From the NCBI GenBank assembly GCA_001303665.1, contig LJUF01000078.1:1-16560 (forward strand): DNA of 16,560 nt, given 5' to 3'. The notes beneath the pieces are model-generated. The model saw only the letters and a program-made list of their open reading frames with translations. It was not told the DNA's origin and made no database searches. Position 1 is the stretch's first letter. Each line of letters begins with the position of its first letter. The DNA is from Phycisphaerae bacterium SM23_33 (lineage in GTDB: Bacteria; Planctomycetota; Phycisphaerae; SM23-33). The translations under genes and the position numbers were made by a program. Below are positions 7,692-14,870 of this stretch, one piece after another.

Positions 7692-8474
7692 CTAGTCGGC
7701 CAAGTCGAGCGGCATCATGGTGCCCAGGTCGGGGATGGCCAGCAGTTGCCGCAGCCTCTCGGCGCAGTGCTCCAAGGACTGCCGGACTTTCTCGGCTCCT
7801 TGAATCGGGAAGCCATGCCCCGGCAGCAGCAGGTCGGCCTGGCACTGCGAAATCCTCTCGATGCTCCTGAGCAGGTGCTTGGGGTTGGAGCCCCAGTGGC
7901 CGTCGAGCCAACCCACGACGCCCTTGGCCGGGCCCTGGTCGCCGATGGCGGTGTCGCCGGTGAGAACCACCTTTTGGCCTTCCACGTCACCGGTCAGCGT
8001 GACGGCGTCGGGGATGTGGCCGGGCGTCAGCATGGCTGTGAAAGCATATGGCCCCAGCGCCACCTGGTCGCCGTCGGCGAGGACCTGCTCGACTTCCAGG
8101 GTCGCCCCGTCGCGGATGAAGAGCCGCTTTCGCGCCTCGGCGTCGCCGCCGAGCGCCCGCGCGGCCAGCTCGGAGGCGGCCACGGCGGCGCCGGTCCTTC
8201 GCTTCAGCTCGGGCGCGCCGGCCAGGTGATCGTGATGGCAGTGGGTCACGATGATCCTCTTTATGTCGGCGGGCCGGGCGCCGGCCACCGCGGCGTTTGC
8301 CAGAACGGCCGCCGCGCCGTCGGGCATGCCGGCGTCAATGAGGGCGTACTCGCCCTGCCCGCCGATGAGGAAGACGTTGCCGCTTCCCTCGTCCGACAGC
8401 ACCTCCGTCAGCCCGCCCCAGCTTCCGCCGCCCACCCACCAGATGCCCGCAGCCACGGCCTTGACCTTGCTCAT
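7692..8474 (-). CDS. Metallo-beta-lactamase-fold hydrolase
   Basis: A 260-residue protein. ATG 8474 is chosen because CAGGAG lies about eight bases before it on the coding strand; the frame is open further upstream, but that part is low-complexity and not protein-like. The MBL zinc motif is THCHHDH at 77-83 (H78, H80, D82, H83), with further ligands H133 (PGHIPD), D154 (LTGDTAIGD) and H200 (LLPGHG), so the full two-metal set is present. The short loop after H133 and the LPGHGFPI end resemble glyoxalase II-like and general MBL hydrolases rather than antibiotic-degrading enzymes. There is no signal peptide, so it is likely cytoplasmic. It is the first gene of a two-gene unit with the MR-type enolase-superfamily enzyme, suggesting a shared catabolic step such as lactone or thioester hydrolysis; that link is inferred from position only. 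Confidence 0.9.
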   Translation of the reverse strand: MSKVKAVAAGIWWVGGGSWGGLTEVLSDEGSGNVFLIGGQGEYALIDAGMPDGAAAVLANAAVAGARPADIKRIIVTHCHHDHLAGAPELKRRTGAAVAASELAARALGGDAEARKRLFIRDGATLEVEQVLADGDQVALGPYAFTAMLTPGHIPDAVTLTGDVEGQKVVLTGDTAIGDQGPAKGVVGWLDGHWGSNPKHLLRSIERISQCQADLLLPGHGFPIQGAEKVRQSLEHCAERLRQLLAIPDLGTMMPLDLAD

Positions 8475-8512
8475 CGCAGCACTCCTGTCTGCCTGGTCGA
8501 ACCTATCCGCTC

Positions 8513-8534
8513 CACGCGCCTGGCTGGGCGCGTG
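8513..8534. repeat. GC-rich inverted repeat between divergent genes
   Basis: CACGCGCC (8513-8520), six bases TGGCTG, GGCGCGTG (8527-8534): perfect 8-base arms. It lies 38 bases before the metallo-hydrolase start on the minus strand and about 160 bases before the transglutaminase-like gene. It could be an operator, or a hairpin in the leader of the minus-strand transcript. There is no T-run on either side, so it is not a standard terminator. Confidence 0.5.
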
Positions 8535-8623
8535 ACTTACTTTGTAGCCTGGAGGGGCGGCCCTGGCCAGTGATTGCCCGAGTCGGCCCGGCCTGGTCCG
8601 CCGGCCGGACTGGTCGAGGCGGC

Positions 8624-8652
8624 TTGTTCGTCGCCCCGCAAACGGGTACATT
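8624..8652 (+). promoter_or_regulatory. Candidate promoter of the transglutaminase-like gene
   Basis: TTGTTC at 8624-8629 and TACATT at 8647-8652 with a 17-base spacer, 40 bases before the start codon at 8693. The match to consensus is moderate (TTG in the -35; 4/6 in the -10). It is the best pair I see in this 218-base divergent region. Confidence 0.4.
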
Positions 8653-8692
8653 CCCGATCCGAAATAGCTGGCGCCGTGAATGGAGGATGAAC

Positions 8693-10861
8693 ATGAGAGG
8701 CCGGTGGCTTGCTTTGAGTGTGTTGGCGTGCTGCGTTTTCGCGGCGGCGGCCTGTGCCGCCGAGCAGGCGGCCCTTGCCGGCATCGTGCTGACGACCGAC
8801 CGCACGGTGGATTCCACCTCCAGCGAGGCCATCGCCAGGGACCTGCTGAAGCCCGGCATGAACGAGCAGCAGAAGGCCTACACCCTGTGGCGGTACTTCA
8901 TCCAGCGGAACCGGCATAAGGAGAAGGCCCCCGCGCAGGACGACGGCAACGCCGCCGAGCTGATGACCAAGACCGGCTACGCCCTGTGCGGCACCTGGGC
9001 GCATCACTACGCCGCCCTGGCGGCCGACGCCGGCCTGACCGCCACGCGGGTCGGGCTGAAAGGGCACTGGGTCGGGGCGGTCAAGTACTGGGGCGACTGG
9101 CACGCCTTCGACGTGGACATGCTGGCCCTTTACCCCAAGGCCGACGGGGTCATCGGCTCGCCCGGCGAGATCCGCCGGCTGAAGGACAAGCAGGGCGACT
9201 ACGTGCTGCGCCGCGGCCCGCCGGTGAAGTCGTTCCCGTGGTACATGGCCTCGGATTCCATCGAGGGCACCGCCGGCCTGTACGGCAGCACCTCCGTCGG
9301 CCAGCCCTACGCCAAGCGGGCGTGGAAGTGGAAGTACGACCTGCGCCTGCGGCCGGGGATGGAAATCTCCTGGTCGTGGTACGGCGACCCGGACGTCGGC
9401 TTCGTCTGCCTCACCCACCTGCCGGACGTCCGCTCCAAGCAGCCGTTCAAGAAACTTCGCGAGTACCTGGAGGGCGACTTCGACTACTACACCCAGGAAG
9501 CCGGCAAGCCCAAGTGGCACTGGGGCTATCGCCGGGGCGGGCTGCCGGGCAACCCCCTGGCCACCTGGAACGGCATCAATGGCAACGGCCGCCTGACCTT
9601 CGACCTGGGCCGCGAAGCGTCCCAATACGCCCTGGCCATGGCCGAGTCGGCCGAGAACCTCCAGCTCGCCGGCGAGAAGCTGGCCCTGAAGGACCCGGCC
9701 AAAGACGGCTGGCTCGTGCTGAACTTCCAACTTCCCTATCCCTACGGGGACGCCTGGATCGAAAAGCCCCTGCCCGAGAAGGGGCTGAAGATCGAACTCT
9801 CGCACGACGGCCGCTCCTGGCGGCAGGTGTACCCCGCCGGCGGCGTGGACGACGGAAAGCGCATCCGGCTGTTCGACCTGGTCCGCGGCAAGACGGCCTT
9901 CCGACTTAAGGTCACCCTGGCCGCCGGCTCGGAGCCGCTGGCGGGCCTGCGGGCGGTGGGGGCTTTTCATCACAACTTCATGGTGCTGCCGGCCCTGCTG
10001 AAGGGGAAAAACACCGTCAGCGTCCGGCTGGCCAACCCGGAGGCCCTTGCAGCCAATCCCCTGCACGTCACCTACGTGTACGACCAGGTGGGTGCCGGCC
10101 GGCAGGTCTGGCGGCATGAGCGGACCATGACCTTTTCGCCCCGACAGCTCACCGCGAAGCTGGACACCGGACAGAAGCACTGGCCGCTCATGCGCGAAAT
10201 CCGCATCCGCTGCGGTGGGCCCAAACCGAAAGACCCGAAGCCGGCCCCGGAAACCGGCGAGCCGGACTGGTCGGCCGCGGCCTGGGACTGGGCCTACTGG
10301 GGCGTGAACTTCTGGAACGACTTCGAGCGCGGCGACCGCCACGGCTGGCGCGGCCGGCTGACCACGGTGAACACGTACGGCGGCAGCGACTTCGCCCTGG
10401 ACAACTCCCTCATGAGCGCCGACGGCACGCGCCAGCTCAAGCTCATCCGCCACGGGGCCTTCCTTAACCGCGACTCCAGGTTCCGCTGCCGGCTGTACGT
10501 GGACAAAGTCAAGTCCATGCGCGTCTACAGCCGCAACCAGGCCGACAACGTCTACTATGAGAAGACCTTCACCGACCTGAAACAGGGCCGCTGGCAGGGC
10601 TTTGAGTTCGCCCTGGCCGACCTGGCCGACCCCAAGGACGCCTCCAAAAAGGTCCAGAACGGCTGGTTCATGGCCAACATCTACATGGTGGTCGAGCCGG
10701 CCGAAGGGGCCCAGAAAAAACAGGTCCAGCTCCTCGTGGATGACGTCATCTGCTACGACGGCGTGCTGAAGCACGACCCCTTCCAGGACCCCGGCGCCCC
10801 GAGAAAGGCCCTGGCCGACGACCCCATCTGGAACGCCAGCCCGCCCAAGAGCAGTGAGTAA
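8693..10861 (+). CDS. Exported transglutaminase-like domain protein
   Basis: A 722-residue protein. ATG 8693 is chosen over ATG 8687 because GGAGG at 8682-8686 then lies six bases away; 8687 would have no spacing. Residues 1-23 are a signal peptide (MRGRWLALSVLACC, then an Ala-rich end with a likely cut after ACA). Residues 55-145 carry a transglutaminase/cysteine-protease-like core: a helix TLWRYFIQ, C99 in YALCGTWAHHYAAL (the Cys at the start of the central helix), H125 in LKGHWVGAV and D140 in WHAFDVDM, in the order Cys-His-Asp. A long region of beta-sandwich character follows (for example KIELSHDGRSWRQVYP at about 440 and a strand-rich C-terminal part ending near DDVICYDG). The domain usually hydrolyses or rearranges peptide or isopeptide bonds, but many bacterial members have no known activity. 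The protein should sit in the periplasm or outside the cell. It is a single gene between two minus-strand units, with its own promoter. Confidence 0.82.
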   Translation: MRGRWLALSVLACCVFAAAACAAEQAALAGIVLTTDRTVDSTSSEAIARDLLKPGMNEQQKAYTLWRYFIQRNRHKEKAPAQDDGNAAELMTKTGYALCGTWAHHYAALAADAGLTATRVGLKGHWVGAVKYWGDWHAFDVDMLALYPKADGVIGSPGEIRRLKDKQGDYVLRRGPPVKSFPWYMASDSIEGTAGLYGSTSVGQPYAKRAWKWKYDLRLRPGMEISWSWYGDPDVGFVCLTHLPDVRSKQPFKKLREYLEGDFDYYTQEAGKPKWHWGYRRGGLPGNPLATWNGINGNGRLTFDLGREASQYALAMAESAENLQLAGEKLALKDPAKDGWLVLNFQLPYPYGDAWIEKPLPEKGLKIELSHDGRSWRQVYPAGGVDDGKRIRLFDLVRGKTAFRLKVTLAAGSEPLAGLRAVGAFHHNFMVLPALLKGKNTVSVRLANPEALAANPLHVTYVYDQVGAGRQVWRHERTMTFSPRQLTAKLDTGQKHWPLMREIRIRCGGPKPKDPKPAPETGEPDWSAAAWDWAYWGVNFWNDFERGDRHGWRGRLTTVNTYGGSDFALDNSLMSADGTRQLKLIRHGAFLNRDSRFRCRLYVDKVKSMRVYSRNQADNVYYEKTFTDLKQGRWQGFEFALADLADPKDASKKVQNGWFMANIYMVVEPAEGAQKKQVQLLVDDVICYDGVLKHDPFQDPGAPRKALADDPIWNASPPKSSE

Positions 10862-10903
10862 TCTGTGGGAGATGTCGCCCTCGCCGGGGCTCGGCGTCTA
10901 TGC

Positions 10904-12175
10904 TCAATACACCAAATCCCGGAAGTCCCTGATCGTGTGGAAGGTGATGATGTTGCCGTCGTGGGCGTTCCTGGCGCTTGTGTCGCCGGAGCGGCTGAGC
11001 ACGTGCAGGTCGTCGCCGTCAATACCCATGCTGGCGTAATGTCGTGAAGCGTTCTCGGCCGGGCCGACCGCCACCAGGCCGGCGAAACACCAGTCAACGC
11101 AGTTCTTCGAGAAGTGCAGTTGCAGACGGCGGCGCTCGTTGTTCGGCAGGTTGTAGCGGTCCCGGGTCAGTCTCTCAGCGCGGGTCATGCTGTCGGTCGC
11201 CTGGGTGCTGAGCAGCCAGTACAGCTTGGTCTTCTCGTCGTAGAGGATGTGGAACTTCATCTGCCCACCCGGGCAGGGGACGTACACGATCCTTTTTCCC
11301 GAGGGGGCGGTCTCGAGCATGGTGGTCATGGATCCGTCGTCGTTCTCGATGACCTTGGCGATGGCGGCGTATCCGGTGCCCCCGGTGTGGGCTCGCATCC
11401 ACAGGTGAAAGGTCCGTCCTTTGGGATCGTACCAGTAGTGGTCCGGGTCGCGGAACTGCACAACGTTCGCTTCCAGCCAGCCGATGGGGGCGCAGTGTCG
11501 GCCGGGCGCGATCTCGACGTGGTCCGGATACCAGACCGGGTGAAACGGCACGCCGTGGTAGTCGAGCTGCCTGTCCGGGACGGTCTCGCAGAAGGCCAAC
11601 TCCGATGCGGAGGTCCAGCTTTCCGGCTTCGTGAGATCGTCGCCGAGCTTGGCCCGCATCAGCACCGGGGCAATTTCGCTCACGCTCCATCCCTTGACGC
11701 GCCGAGCCGCGCGCCTTTCCATCACCAGATAAACGCAACCCTTGGCGTAATGCACGTTGCTGGGGGCCTGGTGCCACCGCTGGCCGCGAGTGAGCCCGAC
11801 CGGCTGCGACCAGGATTCGCCCCAGTCCTCGGAGCGGATGATGGCCAGGTCGCCGGCCTGCCCGAGCACGTACAGGCTCTCACCGGCCACGAAGGGGCGG
11901 GCGTGGATGAAGGGGAAGTCCACCCGGTGCGTCCACGTCCTGCCGCCGTCGTCGGAGGTGAACAGCTTGCCCTGGCGCTGGTCGGCGCCGTGTTCCCACA
12001 CCGGTCCGTCCAGGGCGCCGCCGCCCGTGGCACGGAGGTCCATGGTGGCCACGAGCCGACCCCCGGGGCAGAGGCCCAACCCCGGACTGTAGCTGAAGAT
12101 TCTTCCGGGGTCCGGGGACCGGTACACTTCGACGAACTGCTGCGCCAGCGGCCGGACTTTCCACGTACTGGTCAT
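10904..12175 (-). CDS. Sialidase-like (Asp-box / BNR beta-propeller) protein
   Basis: A 423-residue protein. ATG 12175 has AGAGGGA about seven bases upstream on the coding strand. Two clear Asp boxes, S-x-D-x-G-x-(T/S)-W, lie at 74-81 (SDDGGRTW) and 115-122 (SEDWGESW), the turn motifs of six-bladed sialidase propellers. GRIFSYSPG near residue 24 sits where sialidases carry the first Arg of the substrate triad (the F/Y-R-I-P region). A third box (SKNCVDW) is degenerate. Related planctomycete proteins are annotated as exo-alpha-sialidases, but whether this one cuts sialic acid is unproven. No signal peptide is visible from this start, odd for an enzyme class that normally works outside the cell. 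It is the last of three minus-strand genes, 131 bases after the sulfatase-like one. In that gap, TATACC on the minus strand (12229-12224, within a GGTATACC palindrome) is a possible -10 box of its own. Confidence 0.75.
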   Translation of the reverse strand: MTSTWKVRPLAQQFVEVYRSPDPGRIFSYSPGLGLCPGGRLVATMDLRATGGGALDGPVWEHGADQRQGKLFTSDDGGRTWTHRVDFPFIHARPFVAGESLYVLGQAGDLAIIRSEDWGESWSQPVGLTRGQRWHQAPSNVHYAKGCVYLVMERRAARRVKGWSVSEIAPVLMRAKLGDDLTKPESWTSASELAFCETVPDRQLDYHGVPFHPVWYPDHVEIAPGRHCAPIGWLEANVVQFRDPDHYWYDPKGRTFHLWMRAHTGGTGYAAIAKVIENDDGSMTTMLETAPSGKRIVYVPCPGGQMKFHILYDEKTKLYWLLSTQATDSMTRAERLTRDRYNLPNNERRRLQLHFSKNCVDWCFAGLVAVGPAENASRHYASMGIDGDDLHVLSRSGDTSARNAHDGNIITFHTIRDFRDLVY

Positions 12176-12306
12176 CGCGCTTCCCTCTTCTTCGCTGGGG
12201 TCGCCTTTGTGCGCGGGCGCTATGGTATACCGTCGCAGACCCGCGTGCGGTAGAGGACAGGGGATCGGTCCGGCCCGCCGGCAGGGGGGCAGTGAGCGGC
12301 GGTGCA

Positions 12307-13605
12307 TCAGTGCGAAGGGCCGACCGCCGCGGCCCGGGTCTGCGCGATCCACTCATCCAGCCTGGCTTCCAGGTCGGCGGCAACAGCCCGGGCCTCGCCC
12401 GTCACTTCGCTTCGCCAATCCGGCGGCCCGCCCGCCGACGACAGCAGGCTGCGCTGCTCGCCCGGGTCCTGGCGGAGGTCGTACAGCTCGCGGACGACGG
12501 TGCCGCGGGCGAGTTCAGCCGGGTCGCGCCCGGCCCGCAGCATGATGGCCTGGCAGCGCCGCTTCCAGTCGCTGTGCAGGGCGTCCGGCTGGGCGTGGAC
12601 CTCCAGGCGGATGAACTTCCAGTCGCGGGTGTGGATGGCGTAGTGGTCGAACTGCGGCGGGCCGCCGTCGCGCTGGTGCTCGTGCACCGTGTGGGCGCAG
12701 ACGCACTCGGGCGCCGGGCCGCCCTCGCCGCGGATCCGCGGCAGCAGGCTGCGGCCCTGGGCCTGTGGCAGGGGCGGCAGGCCGGCGACGTCGCAGAGGG
12801 TCGGCGCCACGTCCGCCGACTCGGCCAGGCCGTCCACCACGCGGCCGGCGGGCAGCAGCGCCGGGCAGTGAAACAACAGCGGCACGTGCAGGATCTCGTT
12901 GTAGAGGTTGACCTTCTTCTCGTAGAAGCCGTGCTCGGCGAACTCTGTGCCGTGGTCGGAGAAGATGACGGTCAGCGTCCGCTCGAAGAGGCCCATCTCT
13001 TTCAGGGCGGCGAAGACCCGGCCGAGGTGGTGGTCCACGTAGGAAAGCTCCCCTTCGTAGCGGTTGCGGTAGGCGCTGCCCCACATGTCGGCCCAGGGGG
13101 CCGGCGGGGTCCAGGGCTCGTGGGTGTCGTTGACGTGGACGTACACGAAGCACGGGGCGGCGGCGTGGTGGTCGCGCAGCCGCTGCACGATGAAGCGCTC
13201 GGTCCAGTCCATGTGCCGGTTGTACTCGGCGCCGGGGTTGTGCTCGTCGAAGCCGCGGTCGAAGCCGAAGCACGCCCCGCCGCCGTAGTGGTTGCGATTG
13301 GACACGCCGGCGAAGGTGCGGTAACCGTGGCGCTTCAGGTGCTCGGCCAGCAGCGTCCAGTGCCAGCTGAGGGGCGGGTTGTCGCGCAGCAGCAGGCAGC
13401 CGTGCGTCAGCGGGTACAGCCCCGTCAGCAGCGTCACGTGCTGGGGCAGCGTCCAGCCGCAGTTGGCCACCGCGTCGGCGAAGCGCACCCCGCCCTCGGC
13501 CAGCCGGTCCAGGTGCGGCGTGACTTCTCGGTCGTGGCCGTAGCAGCCCAGGTAGTCCCGCCGAACCGTGTCCAGCGAGATGAGAAGGATGTGTGGCTGC
13601 TGCAT
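12307..13605 (-). CDS. Sulfatase-fold (alkaline phosphatase superfamily) hydrolase lacking the formylglycine Cys
   Basis: A 432-residue protein with the sulfatase/alkaline-phosphatase-superfamily layout. Metal ligands visible: D12 in LISLDTVRRD, and D217-H218 in IFSDHG. Also typical are H162 in VNDTHEPW and K230 or K231 in YEKKVNLYNEILHVPLL. The active-site segment reads NCGWTLPQHVTLLTG, aligning with the usual C-x-P-x-R-x-x-L-x-T-G signature, but with Thr (T52) in place of the Cys that becomes formylglycine and His in place of the Arg. In related non-sulfatase members such as phosphoethanolamine transferases a Thr is the nucleophile, so this may act on phosphate rather than sulfate esters, or use Thr/Ser directly. 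No signal peptide is visible. ATG 13605 is taken as start, with GGGAG nine bases upstream; GTG 13608 is an equal-frame alternative. It lies between the RNase HII-like gene (87-base gap) and the sialidase-like gene (131-base gap), all on the minus strand. Confidence 0.87.
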   Translation of the reverse strand: MQQPHILLISLDTVRRDYLGCYGHDREVTPHLDRLAEGGVRFADAVANCGWTLPQHVTLLTGLYPLTHGCLLLRDNPPLSWHWTLLAEHLKRHGYRTFAGVSNRNHYGGGACFGFDRGFDEHNPGAEYNRHMDWTERFIVQRLRDHHAAAPCFVYVHVNDTHEPWTPPAPWADMWGSAYRNRYEGELSYVDHHLGRVFAALKEMGLFERTLTVIFSDHGTEFAEHGFYEKKVNLYNEILHVPLLFHCPALLPAGRVVDGLAESADVAPTLCDVAGLPPLPQAQGRSLLPRIRGEGGPAPECVCAHTVHEHQRDGGPPQFDHYAIHTRDWKFIRLEVHAQPDALHSDWKRRCQAIMLRAGRDPAELARGTVVRELYDLRQDPGEQRSLLSSAGGPPDWRSEVTGEARAVAADLEARLDEWIAQTRAAAVGPSH

Positions 13606-13657
13606 CACTCATGTCTCCCGCTCAGGGCCTGCCGCCGGCCTCCAGTGCCGCCGTTGA

Positions 13658-13680
13658 CCTGCGTCGCTAAAGCGAGCAGG
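13658..13680 (-). other. Intergenic hairpin between the RNase HII-like and sulfatase-like genes
   Basis: CCTGC (13658-13662), GT, CGC, loop TAAA, GCG, A, GCAGG (13676-13680): a stem of 5 + 3 pairs with a small internal loop, 12 bases beyond the stop of the RNase HII-like gene. There is no T-run after it, so it is at best an attenuating or RNA-stabilising hairpin, not a clear terminator. Confidence 0.3.
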
Positions 13681-13692
13681 CCTCGGCCGCGG

Positions 13693-14655
13693 CTACCGGC
13701 AGCGGACGAGCATCGACGGGTCGATGCCCTCGGCGGCGACGGCCGGGGCGATGTCGTGCAGGAAGCGCCGGCCGTCCACGTAGTAGCCGGCCGTGGGCTT
13801 CAGCCCCCGGATGCGCTGGGCCCACCAGTTGTTGAGCAGCTCCATGAGCAGCTCGCGAACGTACTTGCTGACCATGCTGGACAGGGCCACGGGCAGGCAG
13901 GCATCCTCGCCGTTGAGCTGGAAGCGGATCTCCGCCGAGCGCGGGCCCTGCTCGATGAGGTAGGCGCTGCGCTGCTGGGATTCATCCAGGATCCTTATCC
14001 TGGCCCCCTGGAACATCCGCTGGAGATGATGGAGGTAGCGGATCCGCCCTCCCTGGCGGTCGATGACGATGCGGGTGGGCTGCTTGCCGGCGTAGGTCTG
14101 GAAGACGTAGTCGATCATCCGGCTGACGACGCCGAAAAGGGCAACGGACTTGTTTCGGGTGGCCCGGACAAGGCGGTTGAAGTCGGCGGCGAGGATCGGC
14201 TCGGCCCGGACGGACTGGAGCTTGATGCCCCGGCGCTCCATGGCGAGGGCCAGGCCGTTGGCCCGCAGGTCGATGTCCCGCCGGTCGGCCTGGCGGGGCA
14301 GGGGCAGGTCGGCGTGGGAATACCAGGGGGAGCGCGGCATTTCGCGCAGGGCCTGTGGGGCGAGCCGCCGCAGCAGTTCGCTCAGCGAGGTCGGCCTGGC
14401 CCCGGCCTGGGCGAGCAGGCCCAGCACGCCGCGCTCCAGATGCAGCAGGCTGCTGCGGACGCGCAGGGCCTTGGAGTCGGCCACGGGCAGGGCCGGGGAC
14501 CTGCGCAGGGCCTTACGGGTGACCGCACCGGCCAGCATCCGCCACATGCACTCGTCGGCCGCGGCCGTCGGCACCTCGAAGACGCTCACCGACACCAGCA
14601 GCGGCCCGAGGACCGGGCCGAAGCCCGCTTCGTCAATTCCGGCGATGATTGCCAA
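13693..14655 (-). CDS. RNase HII-like protein with a long central insertion
   Basis: A 320-residue protein. The start is the TTG at 14655: AAGGAAG lies six bases upstream on the coding strand, and the RNase HII core begins at once (IIAGIDEAGFGPVLGPLLV at residues 3-21). Upstream codons in this frame are not protein-like and would cover a good promoter. Catalytic features of RNase HII: D8-E9 in IDEAGFGP, ADSKAL at 59-64, D199 in RIVIDRQGGR, and E268 in SSMVSKYVREL, where the family normally has Asp (S-x-x-A-K-x-x-R-D). Ordinary RNase HII is about 200-220 residues; here about 110 extra residues separate the DSK motif from the third acidic residue. RNase HII cuts the RNA strand of hybrids and removes single ribonucleotides from DNA. 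Given the changes, this is likely a lineage-specific paralogue rather than the main rnhB. It is the first of the minus-strand genes 14655-10904 and is transcribed divergently from manC. Confidence 0.8.
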   Translation of the reverse strand: MAIIAGIDEAGFGPVLGPLLVSVSVFEVPTAAADECMWRMLAGAVTRKALRRSPALPVADSKALRVRSSLLHLERGVLGLLAQAGARPTSLSELLRRLAPQALREMPRSPWYSHADLPLPRQADRRDIDLRANGLALAMERRGIKLQSVRAEPILAADFNRLVRATRNKSVALFGVVSRMIDYVFQTYAGKQPTRIVIDRQGGRIRYLHHLQRMFQGARIRILDESQQRSAYLIEQGPRSAEIRFQLNGEDACLPVALSSMVSKYVRELLMELLNNWWAQRIRGLKPTAGYYVDGRRFLHDIAPAVAAEGIDPSMLVRCR

Positions 14656-14698
14656 GGCCCACTTCCTTGCAGGCGGTTCCCGTCCCGGCCGATCGGGG

Positions 14699-14727
14699 AT
14701 TATAAGAAGCTGGCAGACGCCGGGGAA
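14699..14727 (-). promoter_or_regulatory. Promoter of the RNase HII-like gene
   Basis: On the minus strand, TATAAT (14704-14699) is a perfect -10 box, with TTCCCC (14727-14722) 17 bases before it as a poor -35. Transcription would start near 14692, giving a leader of about 37 bases before the TTG start at 14655. This supports the short form of the protein. Confidence 0.55.
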
Positions 14728-14765
14728 GACCTGGCTGCCGGTCGGCCGGAGCTTGGCCGGGTCTC

Positions 14766-14779
14766 GGCAAATTCTTGCC
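14766..14779. repeat. Short inverted repeat between two divergent promoters
   Basis: GGCAA, ATTC, TTGCC: perfect 5-base arms. It lies 19 bases before the manC -35 box and 38 bases before the -35 of the divergent gene, a fitting place for a shared regulator site. Arms this short occur often by chance. Confidence 0.3.
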
Positions 14780-14798
14780 AAAAGGCCCAAGGGCGGCG

Positions 14799-14827
14799 GT
14801 GACAGGAACTTCGCAAGCGGATATACT
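14799..14827 (+). promoter_or_regulatory. Strong sigma70-type promoter of manC-ruvX
   Basis: GTGACA (14799-14804, 5/6 to consensus) and TATACT (14822-14827, 5/6) with the ideal 17-base spacer. Start of transcription near 14834 leaves a leader of about 37 bases before ATG 14871. This is the best promoter match in the window. Confidence 0.75.
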
Positions 14828-14870
14828 CCATCGCAGACAGGAGCAACCGGAAGGAGAGCGGAAGCGGACC

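Noticed and set aside
7692..8474. Reading the BlaI/M56 pair and the metallo-beta-lactamase-fold gene together as a beta-lactam resistance system
   Set aside because: The MBL protein has general-hydrolase features, lacks a signal peptide, is on the other strand and belongs with an enolase-family gene. BlaI/M56 pairs in this phylum are not tied to beta-lactams.
8537..10774. A 745-codon open frame on the minus strand opposite the transglutaminase-like gene
   Set aside because: It mirrors the real gene's codon structure; in very GC-rich DNA the opposite frame rarely meets a stop. The translation is Val/Gly/Gln/His-rich without recognisable domains, while the plus strand has a signal peptide, ribosome site and catalytic motifs.
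12292..14802. An 836-codon open frame on the plus strand across the sulfatase-like and RNase HII-like genes
   Set aside because: It runs over two genes with clear motifs and the gap between them, and its translation is low-complexity. It is an effect of GC-rich third positions.
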